This document shows, piece by piece, positions 34,915 to 43,334 of a stretch of 64,000 nucleotides of DNA. Made by a program: the position numbers and the translations under genes. The notes below the pieces were generated by a model, which had not been told where the DNA came from, did no database searches, and was given only the letters and a program-made list of their open reading frames with translations. Source of the stretch: an uncultured Carboxylicivirga sp. (lineage in GTDB: Bacteria > Bacteroidota > Bacteroidia > Bacteroidales > Marinilabiliaceae); the NCBI RefSeq assembly GCF_963668385.1, contig NZ_OY764327.1:744001-808000 (forward strand). The letters run 5' to 3'. Numbering within the stretch: position 1 is the stretch's first letter; each line of letters opens with the position of its first letter.

Positions 34915-35280
34915 ATGACTAAAATAAATGCAGTTAATCTGCCTCCCAAAATATTCAACATAAAAGGATGGATCGAGCTTTATGAGCCCATAAAGCTTAA
35001 AGAGCAATTTGATACCGCTTTAAATAAAAGTGGTTTTAAGGTTTTACAATTTACCGATCATAAATTTCCAGAAAACGGATACACCGCTTTTTGGTTACTG
35101 GCCGAATCACACTTCGCAGTTCACACATTTGATCAGGATGGTTGCTCATATATCGAGCTTAGTAGTTGCAATAAGGAAAAAGCCCTTAATTTTATAACTT
35201 TATGCAAACAATTCAATTTTACTTTTCAATGGGAAAATGATTTAGAGGAATTGAATTGCAATAAAAATGCGAACGCATAA
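34915..35280 (+). CDS. S-adenosylmethionine decarboxylase (SpeH-like small form)
   Basis: AdoMet decarboxylase supplies the aminopropyl donor for spermidine. The 121-residue protein carries the self-cleavage motif LAESHFAVHTF with Ser65 as the predicted pyruvoyl precursor after Glu64, followed by His66, His70 and a later Cys85 as possible proton donor. It lies 11 nt after the spermidine synthase gene, its metabolic partner, and 12 nt before the potassium channel gene. The usual HTWPE is HTFDQ here, a modest divergence. Confidence 0.85.
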   Translation: MTKINAVNLPPKIFNIKGWIELYEPIKLKEQFDTALNKSGFKVLQFTDHKFPENGYTAFWLLAESHFAVHTFDQDGCSYIELSSCNKEKALNFITLCKQFNFTFQWENDLEELNCNKNANA

Positions 35281-35292
35281 ACCACACGAAAC

Positions 35293-36318
35293 ATGAAGAA
35301 AAAAGCAGGACTTGCCATTGGTTTAATAGTATATCTGTTTTTAATCTATCTGATATCAATAGTTGAGAGCAGTGACCCTAACTCCAATATCAAATCGCTG
35401 ACTGATGCTTTATGGTATGCTATTGTTACCTTAACAACGGTTGGCTATGGTGACTTCTACCCAGTTACCGCACTTGGTAAAATAATTGGACTTTTTGTAA
35501 TTTTAGGTAGTCTGGGGGTTATTGGCTACTTTATTGGTGAAATCAGCAGTAGAATAAGTACTTATATGGAAAAGAAGAAAAACGGTTTTTTCGGAACAGA
35601 TTTCGAAAACCATTATATGATAATAGGTTGGAGTGGATTTGGCAAAAAAGTAGCTGATCAAATTTTCCCAACAGGACATAACATTGCATTTATAACAAAC
35701 TCCAAAGGTGATTTAGAACTTATTAAAGATTTATATCAACATAATCAGTGTTTTGCCATGTTTGCCGATTACAACAATATGGATGCCTATCGTAAAGCAA
35801 ACATCGAAAAAACAAAGGCTGTCTTTATCAACTTTGTAGACGATACCGAAACTTTAGTTTTTGTATTAAATCTCAAACGAGAATTTCCAGATATTAATAT
35901 CATTGTTAACTGTAGTAATCCTGATTTAAAAGAAACCCTAATTAACACAGGTATCAAACATGTTGTCTCTCGAAGTGAAGTTGCATCAAGATTAGTAGCA
36001 AGCTATTTATTTGAACCCCATGTTGCAGAATATACCGAGGATTTGATATCTACAAGTGTTGAAATGGACGACCAAGATATTCAACAATACAAGGTTACGC
36101 GGCAAAATCCATATATTGAGTCTACTTATTTTGATGCTTTTGTCAAAATGAAGAAAGATCTCAATGTTATTTTAATTGGATTAGTAATTAACAATAAGAT
36201 TGAAAAGAATCCTTCTGATGAACAACTTATTAAAGAAAGTCAATATTTGATTATTATTTCGGTAGGAAAAGAAAAGCTTGAACTCGAACAAGTATTTGGA
36301 GTAAAAGAAGGATTATAA
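35293..36318 (+). CDS. Two-TM potassium channel with RCK (TrkA-N) domain
   Basis: The 341-residue protein has TM1 (about 5-22), a pore loop with the selectivity filter TVGYGD (49-54), TM2 (about 65-87) and a regulatory RCK domain from about 105 (YMIIGWSGFGKKVADQI Rossmann motif) plus a TrkA-C-like tail. This is the MthK/Kch-like design of K+ channels gated by cytoplasmic ligands. Polyamines block many K+ channels, so its place beside the spermidine genes is notable; a functional link is inference. It ends the cluster. Confidence 0.92.
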   Translation: MKKKAGLAIGLIVYLFLIYLISIVESSDPNSNIKSLTDALWYAIVTLTTVGYGDFYPVTALGKIIGLFVILGSLGVIGYFIGEISSRISTYMEKKKNGFFGTDFENHYMIIGWSGFGKKVADQIFPTGHNIAFITNSKGDLELIKDLYQHNQCFAMFADYNNMDAYRKANIEKTKAVFINFVDDTETLVFVLNLKREFPDINIIVNCSNPDLKETLINTGIKHVVSRSEVASRLVASYLFEPHVAEYTEDLISTSVEMDDQDIQQYKVTRQNPYIESTYFDAFVKMKKDLNVILIGLVINNKIEKNPSDEQLIKESQYLIIISVGKEKLELEQVFGVKEGL

Positions 36319-36658
36319 GAAGATTACCTTGTTAATCAACGTAAGAAATACTCTCGTGAAGCATAAAAAGTTGATATGATTATGAGTTTTACTCAATAAT
36401 TACATCAACTTTCTTTTTACATACACTAAATTGTAAATCTCCTACACTTATAGTGTGATTTTAGACAAATTACTTTTCAAAAGCTATCGAGTCAAACCGA
36501 CAACGCATATTACTATAGATCTGATCATTACACACACCAAAGCACTATTAAACATTGATGTATATAATTGTTTAAAATCTGTTTTTTTAAAAAAAAGTGT
36601 TACGAATTGATAGTTCTGCAATTAACAAGTAGAATAATGAACTACAAACTACAAAACT
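36319..36658. other. 340-nt gap between the K+ channel and a small hypothetical gene
   Basis: The gap begins with the terminator at 36367-36418. The rest is AT-rich with no convincing promoter motif. I found no RNA gene or repeat in it. One short overlapping frame from 36568 is judged non-coding. Confidence 0.6.
36367..36418 (+). terminator. Terminator of the PspA-polyamine-channel operon
   Basis: AAAGTTGAT at 36367-36375 pairs with ATCAACTTT at 36404-36412, followed by CTTTTT. The loop contains a second short stem (TGAGT/ACTCA at 36383-36395), giving a branched structure. Confidence 0.7.
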
Positions 36659-37012
36659 ATGAATATTCGCAACGAAGTATTAGACAAATTGATCGAAAAT
36701 GGAACAAAAGCGTGGACAGACATAGAATTAAACATCTCAAAAAAAATTAAGGTACTTCAGAGTATTAATAATCGCTTGTCCTATTTAGCTAAACCTGAAG
36801 AAGAAAACAATGTAAAAATTGAAATTATCCGCCAGAGCTGTAAAAAAATAAAAAATAGATATCCCGGTTATGCCAATGAAGTTGATCATATAATTAATCA
36901 ATTTGAACACCATCTTCGATTTGATAATATGGCAATCTTACCCTTCAAACAACTTGATGCTCTAACCTATCGAATTTTCATAAGGCAAAACATATATGCT
37001 TTTACGGGTTAA
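36659..37012 (+). CDS. Hypothetical 117-residue protein
   Basis: A soluble, mainly helical protein beginning MNIRNEVLDKLIENGTKAWTD, with a basic middle (CKKIKNRYPGYANEVDHIINQF). No family is recognised. It starts with ATG and is followed by a small terminator-like hairpin, which supports a real stand-alone gene. Codon usage resembles neighbours. Function unknown. Confidence 0.55.
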   Translation: MNIRNEVLDKLIENGTKAWTDIELNISKKIKVLQSINNRLSYLAKPEEENNVKIEIIRQSCKKIKNRYPGYANEVDHIINQFEHHLRFDNMAILPFKQLDALTYRIFIRQNIYAFTG

Positions 37013-37040
37013 CAATATAACAGATAACCATTTGAAAAGG

Positions 37041-37063
37041 AGGAAGTAAAGTTCTTCCTTTTT
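37041..37063 (+). terminator. Small terminator after the hypothetical gene
   Basis: AGGAAG at 37041-37046 pairs with CTTCCT at 37054-37059 and is followed by TTTT. Confidence 0.55.
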
Positions 37064-37136
37064 AATTTCGTTCACACTCCTTCCATATTTCTTCTATGAA
37101 GAAACTTTCATTCTGTAACTTATTATATAATTAACC

Positions 37137-37144
37137 TACCTTTG
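37137..37144 (+). promoter_or_regulatory. Promoter -7 element (TAnnTTTG) for hydF
   Basis: TACCTTTG matches the consensus exactly, followed by GCATG, 18 nt before the hydF start codon, giving a leader of about 12 nt. Confidence 0.6.
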
Positions 37145-37162
37145 CATGTAACATTTTAACTA

Positions 37163-38386
37163 ATGAGCAAAGATCGAAAACCACATATTGGAATTTTTGG
37201 ACGTCGTAACAATGGCAAAAGTTCAATTATAAATAAATTATCAGGACAAGACACAGCTATTGTATCAGAGATAGCAGGAACAACTACTGATCCTGTTAAA
37301 AAATCATTTGAGATCACTGGTTTTGGTCCGGTAATTTTAATTGATACGGCTGGCATTGATGACTTCGGGGAATTGGGAGAACAAAGAGTTAAGAAATCAA
37401 CACAAATCATCAACCAAGTTGATTTAGCCATCTTAGTTGTAACCAATAATCAATGGGATCAATCAGAAGCATCACTCATTAAGGCTTTTAACAAACAAGA
37501 TACTCCATTCATCATCATCCATAACAAAACTGATCTTACACCACCATCAATAGATTGGTTAAACACTACTTCACAAATCAATGCATCGGCTATTATTCCA
37601 TTTTCTGTTATCTCATCAGATATCGATCTATTAATTAAGGAGATTAGAAAAGCTATTCCTGAATCGGCTTACACAACTCCCTCTTTAGTTGGGGATTTAA
37701 TTTCGTATGGTGATATTGTTTTGCTTATTACCCCCATTGATATTGAAGCTCCGGAAGGAAGACTCATTTTACCCCAAATTCAAGCTATCAGAGATATTTT
37801 AGATAATGATGCCATATGCATTGTATTGAAAGAAAAAGAAGTTGACTCATTTTTAAAACGTACTGGCATTAGACCCGCATTGGCCATTACAGATAGTCAA
37901 ATATTTTTAAAAGCCGATGCTTCTGTTCCCAAAAATATACCATTAACAGGATTCAGTATATTATTAGCTCATTTCAAAGGAGATTTCGAAAGTTATTTGC
38001 AAGGCACACCTAAAATTGATGAGTTAAAAGATGGTGATCGAATCTTATTATTAGAGTCGTGTTCTCATCATGTATCATGCGATGACATAGGAAGAGTTAA
38101 AATACCAAGGTGGCTAACAGCATATACTGGTAAAAACCTGAATTTTGATGTAGTTTCTGGTCTCAACCAAATAGAGAAACCGATTGAACAATACGCCTTA
38201 GTAATTCAATGTGGAGGCTGCATGATTACTAGAAAACAATTGAACAATAGACTCAACCTTGCTAAAACAACAAAAATACCCATAACTAATTATGGCATGA
38301 CTATTGCCTATGTTCAAGGGATATATCAACGAGCTATCGCTCCCTTTGTAGATAATAGCCAAATGGTTAAACCAGACTATTTATAA
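37163..38386 (+). CDS. hydF: [FeFe]-hydrogenase H-cluster maturation GTPase HydF
   Basis: HydF is the scaffold on which the 2Fe subcluster of [FeFe]-hydrogenase is built by HydE and HydG, then transferred to HydA. The 407-residue protein has a Ras-like GTPase domain (G1 GRRNNGKSS, G3 DTAG, G4 NKTD), a dimerisation domain, and the C-terminal Fe-S site with CSHHVSCDD followed at spacing by CGGCM. HydE, HydG and HydA are not in this window. An aspartate ammonia-lyase, a gene often near hydEFG in anaerobes, is 5 kb downstream on the other strand. Confidence 0.95.
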   Translation: MSKDRKPHIGIFGRRNNGKSSIINKLSGQDTAIVSEIAGTTTDPVKKSFEITGFGPVILIDTAGIDDFGELGEQRVKKSTQIINQVDLAILVVTNNQWDQSEASLIKAFNKQDTPFIIIHNKTDLTPPSIDWLNTTSQINASAIIPFSVISSDIDLLIKEIRKAIPESAYTTPSLVGDLISYGDIVLLITPIDIEAPEGRLILPQIQAIRDILDNDAICIVLKEKEVDSFLKRTGIRPALAITDSQIFLKADASVPKNIPLTGFSILLAHFKGDFESYLQGTPKIDELKDGDRILLLESCSHHVSCDDIGRVKIPRWLTAYTGKNLNFDVVSGLNQIEKPIEQYALVIQCGGCMITRKQLNNRLNLAKTTKIPITNYGMTIAYVQGIYQRAIAPFVDNSQMVKPDYL

Positions 38387-38451
38387 CGATAGCTGTATAT
38401 AACTATGTTGAATTTAAAGATGAAGAAACATTAATACCAAGTTGTTTTTTC

Positions 38452-38459
38452 TATATTTG
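38452..38459 (+). promoter_or_regulatory. Promoter -7 element (TAnnTTTG) for the acyl-activating fusion gene
   Basis: TATATTTG matches the consensus and lies 27 nt before the ATG at 38486. Confidence 0.5.
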
Positions 38460-38485
38460 TTCAATTACAACGCAATTGTGAAGTT

Positions 38486-40954
38486 ATGATTTGTAATGTA
38501 GGAGATAAAACAGCGATTGTATGTGGTAGCACTTCAATCAGCTATAATCAGTTAAATAAAGAAATTTCCAATTTCGCTTATCAAATTAAAGATATTAACG
38601 CCAAGCGTGTAGCTATCTATTCCGAAAATCAAGTCGGATGGATCTACGCATTTTATGCAGCTTGGTATCAAAAAGCTACTACTGTTCCAATTGACTTTAT
38701 GGCAACGACGAATGAAGTTGCATATATCTTAAAAGATTGTTATCCAGAAATAATTTTCACATCAAAAGATAAAAAAGTTCAGTTGGAGGAAGCCGTTTTA
38801 AAATCAGGAATAAAAACACAAATATTCGTGATTGAGGAATGTGTTGAAAAGAAAATGCCAAGTAGTTTTTCGGTTGGTACAATGGAAACACCAGAAAACA
38901 GCAACGCTGTTATTATATACACATCTGGTACAACTGGTAGTCCAAAGGGAGTAATGTTATCTTTTAAAAACCTACTAGCAAACATTGATGCAGTATCAGA
39001 AGGTGTTAAAATCTACTCGAAAGATGAAGTAGTAATGATGCTGTTACCTCTACATCATATATTCCCATTAATGGGTACAATGTTGGTACCTTTATATGTT
39101 GGCTCTAAAATAGCAATGGCTCCATCAATGGCTTCTGACGATATTATCAAAACTTTGCAAGATAATAAAGTAAGTATCATTATTGGGGTACCACGTTTAT
39201 ATGCAGCAATTAGAAAAGGCATAAAAACCAAGATAGAAGATAGTTTTATAGCTAAAAGCTTATTTAGTTTAGCACAAAACATTAACTCTAAATCTTTTTC
39301 TAGAACTGTTTTTAAATCTGTACACAACAAATTTGGAGGTGCTGTAAAATACATGGTATCGGGTGGAGCCGCCCTTGATCCGGAAGTTGGAAACGATTAC
39401 AAAACTTTAGGCTTTGAAGTACTTGAGGGTTATGGTATGACAGAAACAGCTCCGATGATAAGCTTTACCCGTCCTGGAAAAGTTCGGATTGGTAGCCCCG
39501 GTGAAATATTACCTTGTGCGACTGTTGACATTAAAGATGGTGAAATTGCTGTTCAAGGAGATAATGTAATGCTGGGATATTTTAATCGACCAGAAGAAAC
39601 TGCCGAAGTTTTAAAAGATGGTTGGTTATATACCGGAGATCTTGGACATATTGACGAGCAAGGCTATCTATTTATAACAGGTCGTAAGAAGGAAATTATT
39701 GTTTTATCGAATGGTAAAAACATTAATCCATCTGAGATTGAAGCAAAAATAGAAAACATGGCTGCATGTGTGGCTGAAATTGGAGTATTTGCAGATAAAG
39801 ATCAATTAAGAGCTATTATTGTTCCAAATAAAGCCGAATTGCAAGGGCAAGATGAGGACGCTATTTATAATACAATTAAATGGGAAGTGGTTGATAAGTA
39901 CAATCAATCAGTAGCACCCTATAAAAAGATCACTGCATTTTCGATAACTAATGTTGAACTACCTCGCACACGCCTTAGTAAGTTACAACGCTTTATGTTA
40001 CCTGATTTAGCAAATCAGATCACACATACAACAAAAGAAGAAGCAGAAGAAGAAGTAACCTTAAAAGAATATCAGGTAATAAGTGATTTTATTGCAAATG
40101 AAAAGAATTGCACTGTCCGCCCTGGAAATCATCTTGAAATGGACTTAGGGATGGATTCGCTTGATAAAGTTGGTTTACAAGTATTTTTACAATCTACTTT
40201 TGGTGTAGATATTGACGTAAATGAAATGGTTGCCTTTCCATCTGTTCTGAAGCTTAGTGAATTTGTTGCTTCTAAACGCACACGTATATCTATTGAAAAA
40301 ATCAATTGGGCGAAAATATTAAAAGAGAACATTAATTTGCAATTACCTCGAACATGGTTAACAGGTACTATTTTTGTTAAATTTTCAAAATATTTTTTCC
40401 GCCTTTATTTCCGTTTTAAAGGTAAAGGAATGAAAAACATACCAGATGGACCATGCATTATTGCACCCAATCATCAGAGCTTTTTCGATGGGCTATTTGT
40501 GGCATCTTTCTTACGTAAAAACACCATTAGAAATACATATTTCTATGCAAAAGAAAAACATGTTAGCTCAAAGTTTTTAAAATTTATTGCCAATCGCCAT
40601 CATGTTATCATTATGGATCTGAATAAAGATTTAAAAGAATCTATTCAAAAGATGGGTGAAGCTCTGAAAAAGAAGAAAAACTTAATTATTTTTCCAGAAG
40701 GAACACGTTCGTTTGATGGTACACTAGGAGAATTTAAAAAGACTTTCGCCATTTTAAGTAAAGAGCTTAATGTTCCGATTGTACCCGTTTCGATCAAAGG
40801 AGCGAACCGTGCACTACCACGTGGTTCCAAATTTCCTAAACCTTGGAGAAAAGTGAGTGTTGAGTTTCTAAAACCAGTTTATCCAGAACAATCATCCTAT
40901 GAGAAGTTAACGAATATGGTTTACCAAAAAATTGCAATGAATCAGAAAGCATAA
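38486..40954 (+). CDS. Fusion: AMP-dependent acyl ligase - acyl carrier protein - PlsC acyltransferase
   Basis: The 822-residue protein has three modules. An adenylate-forming ligase (about 10-515; YTSGTTGSPKGVMLS, GYGMTETAPM, TGRKKEIIVLSNGKN) activates a fatty acid. A carrier domain (about 525-605) has the phosphopantetheine site LGMDSLDK with Ser558. A lysophospholipid acyltransferase (about 635-815) has NHQSFFD near 662 and FPEGTRS near 736. Together they would activate a fatty acid, hold it on the internal ACP and acylate a glycerolipid. This resembles Aas with an added ACP. The PPTase at 5651 could prime it. Chain specificity is unknown. Confidence 0.92.
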   Translation: MICNVGDKTAIVCGSTSISYNQLNKEISNFAYQIKDINAKRVAIYSENQVGWIYAFYAAWYQKATTVPIDFMATTNEVAYILKDCYPEIIFTSKDKKVQLEEAVLKSGIKTQIFVIEECVEKKMPSSFSVGTMETPENSNAVIIYTSGTTGSPKGVMLSFKNLLANIDAVSEGVKIYSKDEVVMMLLPLHHIFPLMGTMLVPLYVGSKIAMAPSMASDDIIKTLQDNKVSIIIGVPRLYAAIRKGIKTKIEDSFIAKSLFSLAQNINSKSFSRTVFKSVHNKFGGAVKYMVSGGAALDPEVGNDYKTLGFEVLEGYGMTETAPMISFTRPGKVRIGSPGEILPCATVDIKDGEIAVQGDNVMLGYFNRPEETAEVLKDGWLYTGDLGHIDEQGYLFITGRKKEIIVLSNGKNINPSEIEAKIENMAACVAEIGVFADKDQLRAIIVPNKAELQGQDEDAIYNTIKWEVVDKYNQSVAPYKKITAFSITNVELPRTRLSKLQRFMLPDLANQITHTTKEEAEEEVTLKEYQVISDFIANEKNCTVRPGNHLEMDLGMDSLDKVGLQVFLQSTFGVDIDVNEMVAFPSVLKLSEFVASKRTRISIEKINWAKILKENINLQLPRTWLTGTIFVKFSKYFFRLYFRFKGKGMKNIPDGPCIIAPNHQSFFDGLFVASFLRKNTIRNTYFYAKEKHVSSKFLKFIANRHHVIIMDLNKDLKESIQKMGEALKKKKNLIIFPEGTRSFDGTLGEFKKTFAILSKELNVPIVPVSIKGANRALPRGSKFPKPWRKVSVEFLKPVYPEQSSYEKLTNMVYQKIAMNQKA

Positions 40955-40959
40955 TATAC

Positions 40960-40990
40960 AAAGAACTGGCCAGGAGGTCAGTTCTTTTTT
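40960..40990. terminator. Convergent terminator at the fusion gene/kinase junction
   Basis: Arms 40960-40971 and 40976-40987 pair over 12 positions with one mismatch, followed by a run of Ts on the plus strand. The 3' arm lies inside the last codons and stop of the minus-strand kinase gene. Confidence 0.75.
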
Positions 40991-42540
40991 TGTTTCGTTG
41001 GAATAATAAATTCAAATTTAGCTCCTTCATTTTCAAGCGAATTCACCCAAATATCCCCACCCATAATTTCAACCAAACGTTTACATATTGACAACCCCAA
41101 TCCGGTACCTTTTTGCTTAAGCTGGTCCGAATATTCAGCTTGTAAAAAGCGATCAAATACCTTATTCACAAAATCTTGGGGTATACCAATACCATTATCT
41201 TCTACAACAAACCTAATATATTCTCGCTCTATAACATAGCCAATTTGAACCTTACCATTCAATGTAAACTTAAGAGCATTATTAACCAAATTGGTTAATA
41301 TTTGTCTCAATTTTGGTTCATCAGCGTATAACGTAATTTGATCAGATTGATTGGGTAAAATGAGTTCTATTTCATTATGATTTTGACGGGATAAAGGCTG
41401 AAAAAATATCTGAATATCATGAAGTAATTCATTAAGTTTAATAACCGATTTCTGAATATTGATCTGTCCCGTTTCAATTCTTGAAATTTCTAATACATCA
41501 TTAATAATATCCAATAATTGATGTCCACTGCTAATAATAACATCCAGATACTCATCTCGAGTCTTATTATCACAATTTTCTGCTCTTACTAATTCAGCAA
41601 ATCCAAGGATACCATTCATGGGTGTTCGAATCTCGTGACTCATATTCGCTAAAAAAGAGCTTTTCAAACGATCACTTTCTTCTGCCTTTTCTTTTGCATG
41701 TAATAATTCTTTATTCTTACGTTGCAACTCATTTGCCACTCGATGTCGCTCTCGTAAGTCTCTTATAATAGACAAATAATAGTTAGCATGTGGACGTTTA
41801 GAATTCATCTCCACAGGAATTAATTGCCCATCTTTTCCAATCAAATTACGCTCAAGAATTAAGGACTTACCTTCATTTAAGATATCAAACCGAAGAGGTT
41901 TTTTTGTCAAGATATCAGCTGGAAAAATCTTCTTAATGTGGTTTCCCAGAATGTCCTTTCGTTCGAAACCAGTCATCTTTAAAAAAGCTTCATTTGCTTC
42001 AATTATTTCTCCTTTAAGATTACCAATTAGGATTCCATCACCAGCATTTTCAAATACTTCCCGAAATTTACTTTCACTATCTTTTAAAGCCTGTTCTGCT
42101 TTTTTTCTTTCTGTAACATCGCGAATAACGGCAACTCGAACCTGTTTCCCTTTATATACACAATTCTCACCTGTAACTTCTGCATCAAAGGTTGATCCAT
42201 CTTTTCGTAAACCAATTACTTCGTAAGGATGCGTAATACCTGCTTTGATATTCTTCATTACAGTAATAACCGATTCTCGGGTAAAGATTTGCTTGGCATG
42301 CATTCCGATAAGCTCACCTGGCTCATAGCCAAATAACTTACATCCAACATTATTCACCACAATTCCATATCCTTGGTCATGAATAAAGATCCCTTCGTGA
42401 GCAGAGTCCGATAATATTTTAAACCGTGTTTCGCTTTCCTTTAGTTCACGGAATAAATCATGCTGTGATTTTTCTTCTAACAAGGCCTTTAACCTTTCAA
42501 CCTCCTCATTCAATTCTTCGTATGTAGGCATATTTTCCAT
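40978..42540 (-). CDS. Sensor histidine kinase with two PAS domains
   Basis: The 520-residue cytoplasmic kinase starts with a short coiled coil, then two PAS domains (about 37-150 and 158-275; FDAEVTGENCVYKGKQVRVAV closes the first and LSIIRDLRERHR the second), a HisKA domain with His302 in MSHEIRTPMNGILGF, and a HATPase domain (N-box LVNNALKFT, G1 EDNGIGIP, G2 GTGLGLSICKRLVE). No membrane segment, no receiver, and no adjacent regulator, so it is an orphan. PAS domains suggest redox, light or ligand sensing. Confidence 0.92.
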   Translation of the reverse strand: MENMPTYEELNEEVERLKALLEEKSQHDLFRELKESETRFKILSDSAHEGIFIHDQGYGIVVNNVGCKLFGYEPGELIGMHAKQIFTRESVITVMKNIKAGITHPYEVIGLRKDGSTFDAEVTGENCVYKGKQVRVAVIRDVTERKKAEQALKDSESKFREVFENAGDGILIGNLKGEIIEANEAFLKMTGFERKDILGNHIKKIFPADILTKKPLRFDILNEGKSLILERNLIGKDGQLIPVEMNSKRPHANYYLSIIRDLRERHRVANELQRKNKELLHAKEKAEESDRLKSSFLANMSHEIRTPMNGILGFAELVRAENCDNKTRDEYLDVIISSGHQLLDIINDVLEISRIETGQINIQKSVIKLNELLHDIQIFFQPLSRQNHNEIELILPNQSDQITLYADEPKLRQILTNLVNNALKFTLNGKVQIGYVIEREYIRFVVEDNGIGIPQDFVNKVFDRFLQAEYSDQLKQKGTGLGLSICKRLVEIMGGDIWVNSLENEGAKFEFIIPTKQKKN

Positions 42541-42630
42541 TCAGGTCAGAAAAAATTTAACGTTATCTCTAAGGTATGAAAATTTAGTATGTTTTAATAG
42601 CAATACTGTAAGATAACGGCTCATTCTTCT

Positions 42631-43233
42631 TTACGCCATTAAAAAATCTAACTCATCACTTAATGATCCGACTTTTTCATTAGTAGGAATCCAGCATCCT
42701 TTTTCAATTAAGTATTTTTTAAGTAATAGGAAATACGTTAATGGGAATTCATCTTTTTGCCAACTTTGCTCATAGTTCAATAACCCTAATCTCTTAATGA
42801 ACTTATCCAATTTATGAATGATAGCATAATAAAACTGCGGCATATCCATTGTTCCTTCAACCAACAATTTCCCTGTTGATTCATCAAAAACATCTTCGTA
42901 TTGTATCAGTTTTATGGTAACATTAACACCATCTTCGGTACCAATTACCCACCGTAAACAACCTAATTCATCGTACCAATCAACCCAACTAATGTTATCT
43001 TCACCCCAAATATGCGAAGGCTCAAAAATTAAACTTGCCATTCCTTTTAAAAGCTCAAATAGAGGATTACCGCTATTGGAAACATCAAACGTAATTTTTT
43101 TCTCATTAAAAATTACCACTCCCATTGCTTTTCCCCCCGATCTTAGTTCGTAACTAAAATCAAATGACATCAGTTTACTATTATCATAGCTACTGCTGTT
43201 CTTCGATTGATGATTAGTTAGGTTAGTTTTCAC
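42631..43233 (-). CDS. Hypothetical 200-residue protein
   Basis: A soluble protein rich in aromatic residues (PSHIWGEDNISWVDWYDELGC, then LRWVIGT) with a beta-rich first half and helical second half (PQFYYAIIHKLDKFIKRLG). No family is recognised. It lies alone, upstream of the orphan kinase on the same strand, with about 90 nt between them. Function unknown. Confidence 0.6.
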   Translation of the reverse strand: MKTNLTNHQSKNSSSYDNSKLMSFDFSYELRSGGKAMGVVIFNEKKITFDVSNSGNPLFELLKGMASLIFEPSHIWGEDNISWVDWYDELGCLRWVIGTEDGVNVTIKLIQYEDVFDESTGKLLVEGTMDMPQFYYAIIHKLDKFIKRLGLLNYEQSWQKDEFPLTYFLLLKKYLIEKGCWIPTNEKVGSLSDELDFLMA

Positions 43234-43334
43234 AATAAAATTGAATTATTTGGGTGTTTATAGATAGAAATTGAGGTTAAATATAAAAAAGATGTTTGAA
43301 AAACAATGCTTATCGCTTCATTTTTAATACATAA

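Noticed and set aside
41620-41640. A GTTCGAATC string resembling a tRNA T-arm
   Set aside because: It lies within the HisKA motif codons (MSHEIRTP) of the minus-strand kinase, with no matching acceptor or anticodon stems nearby.
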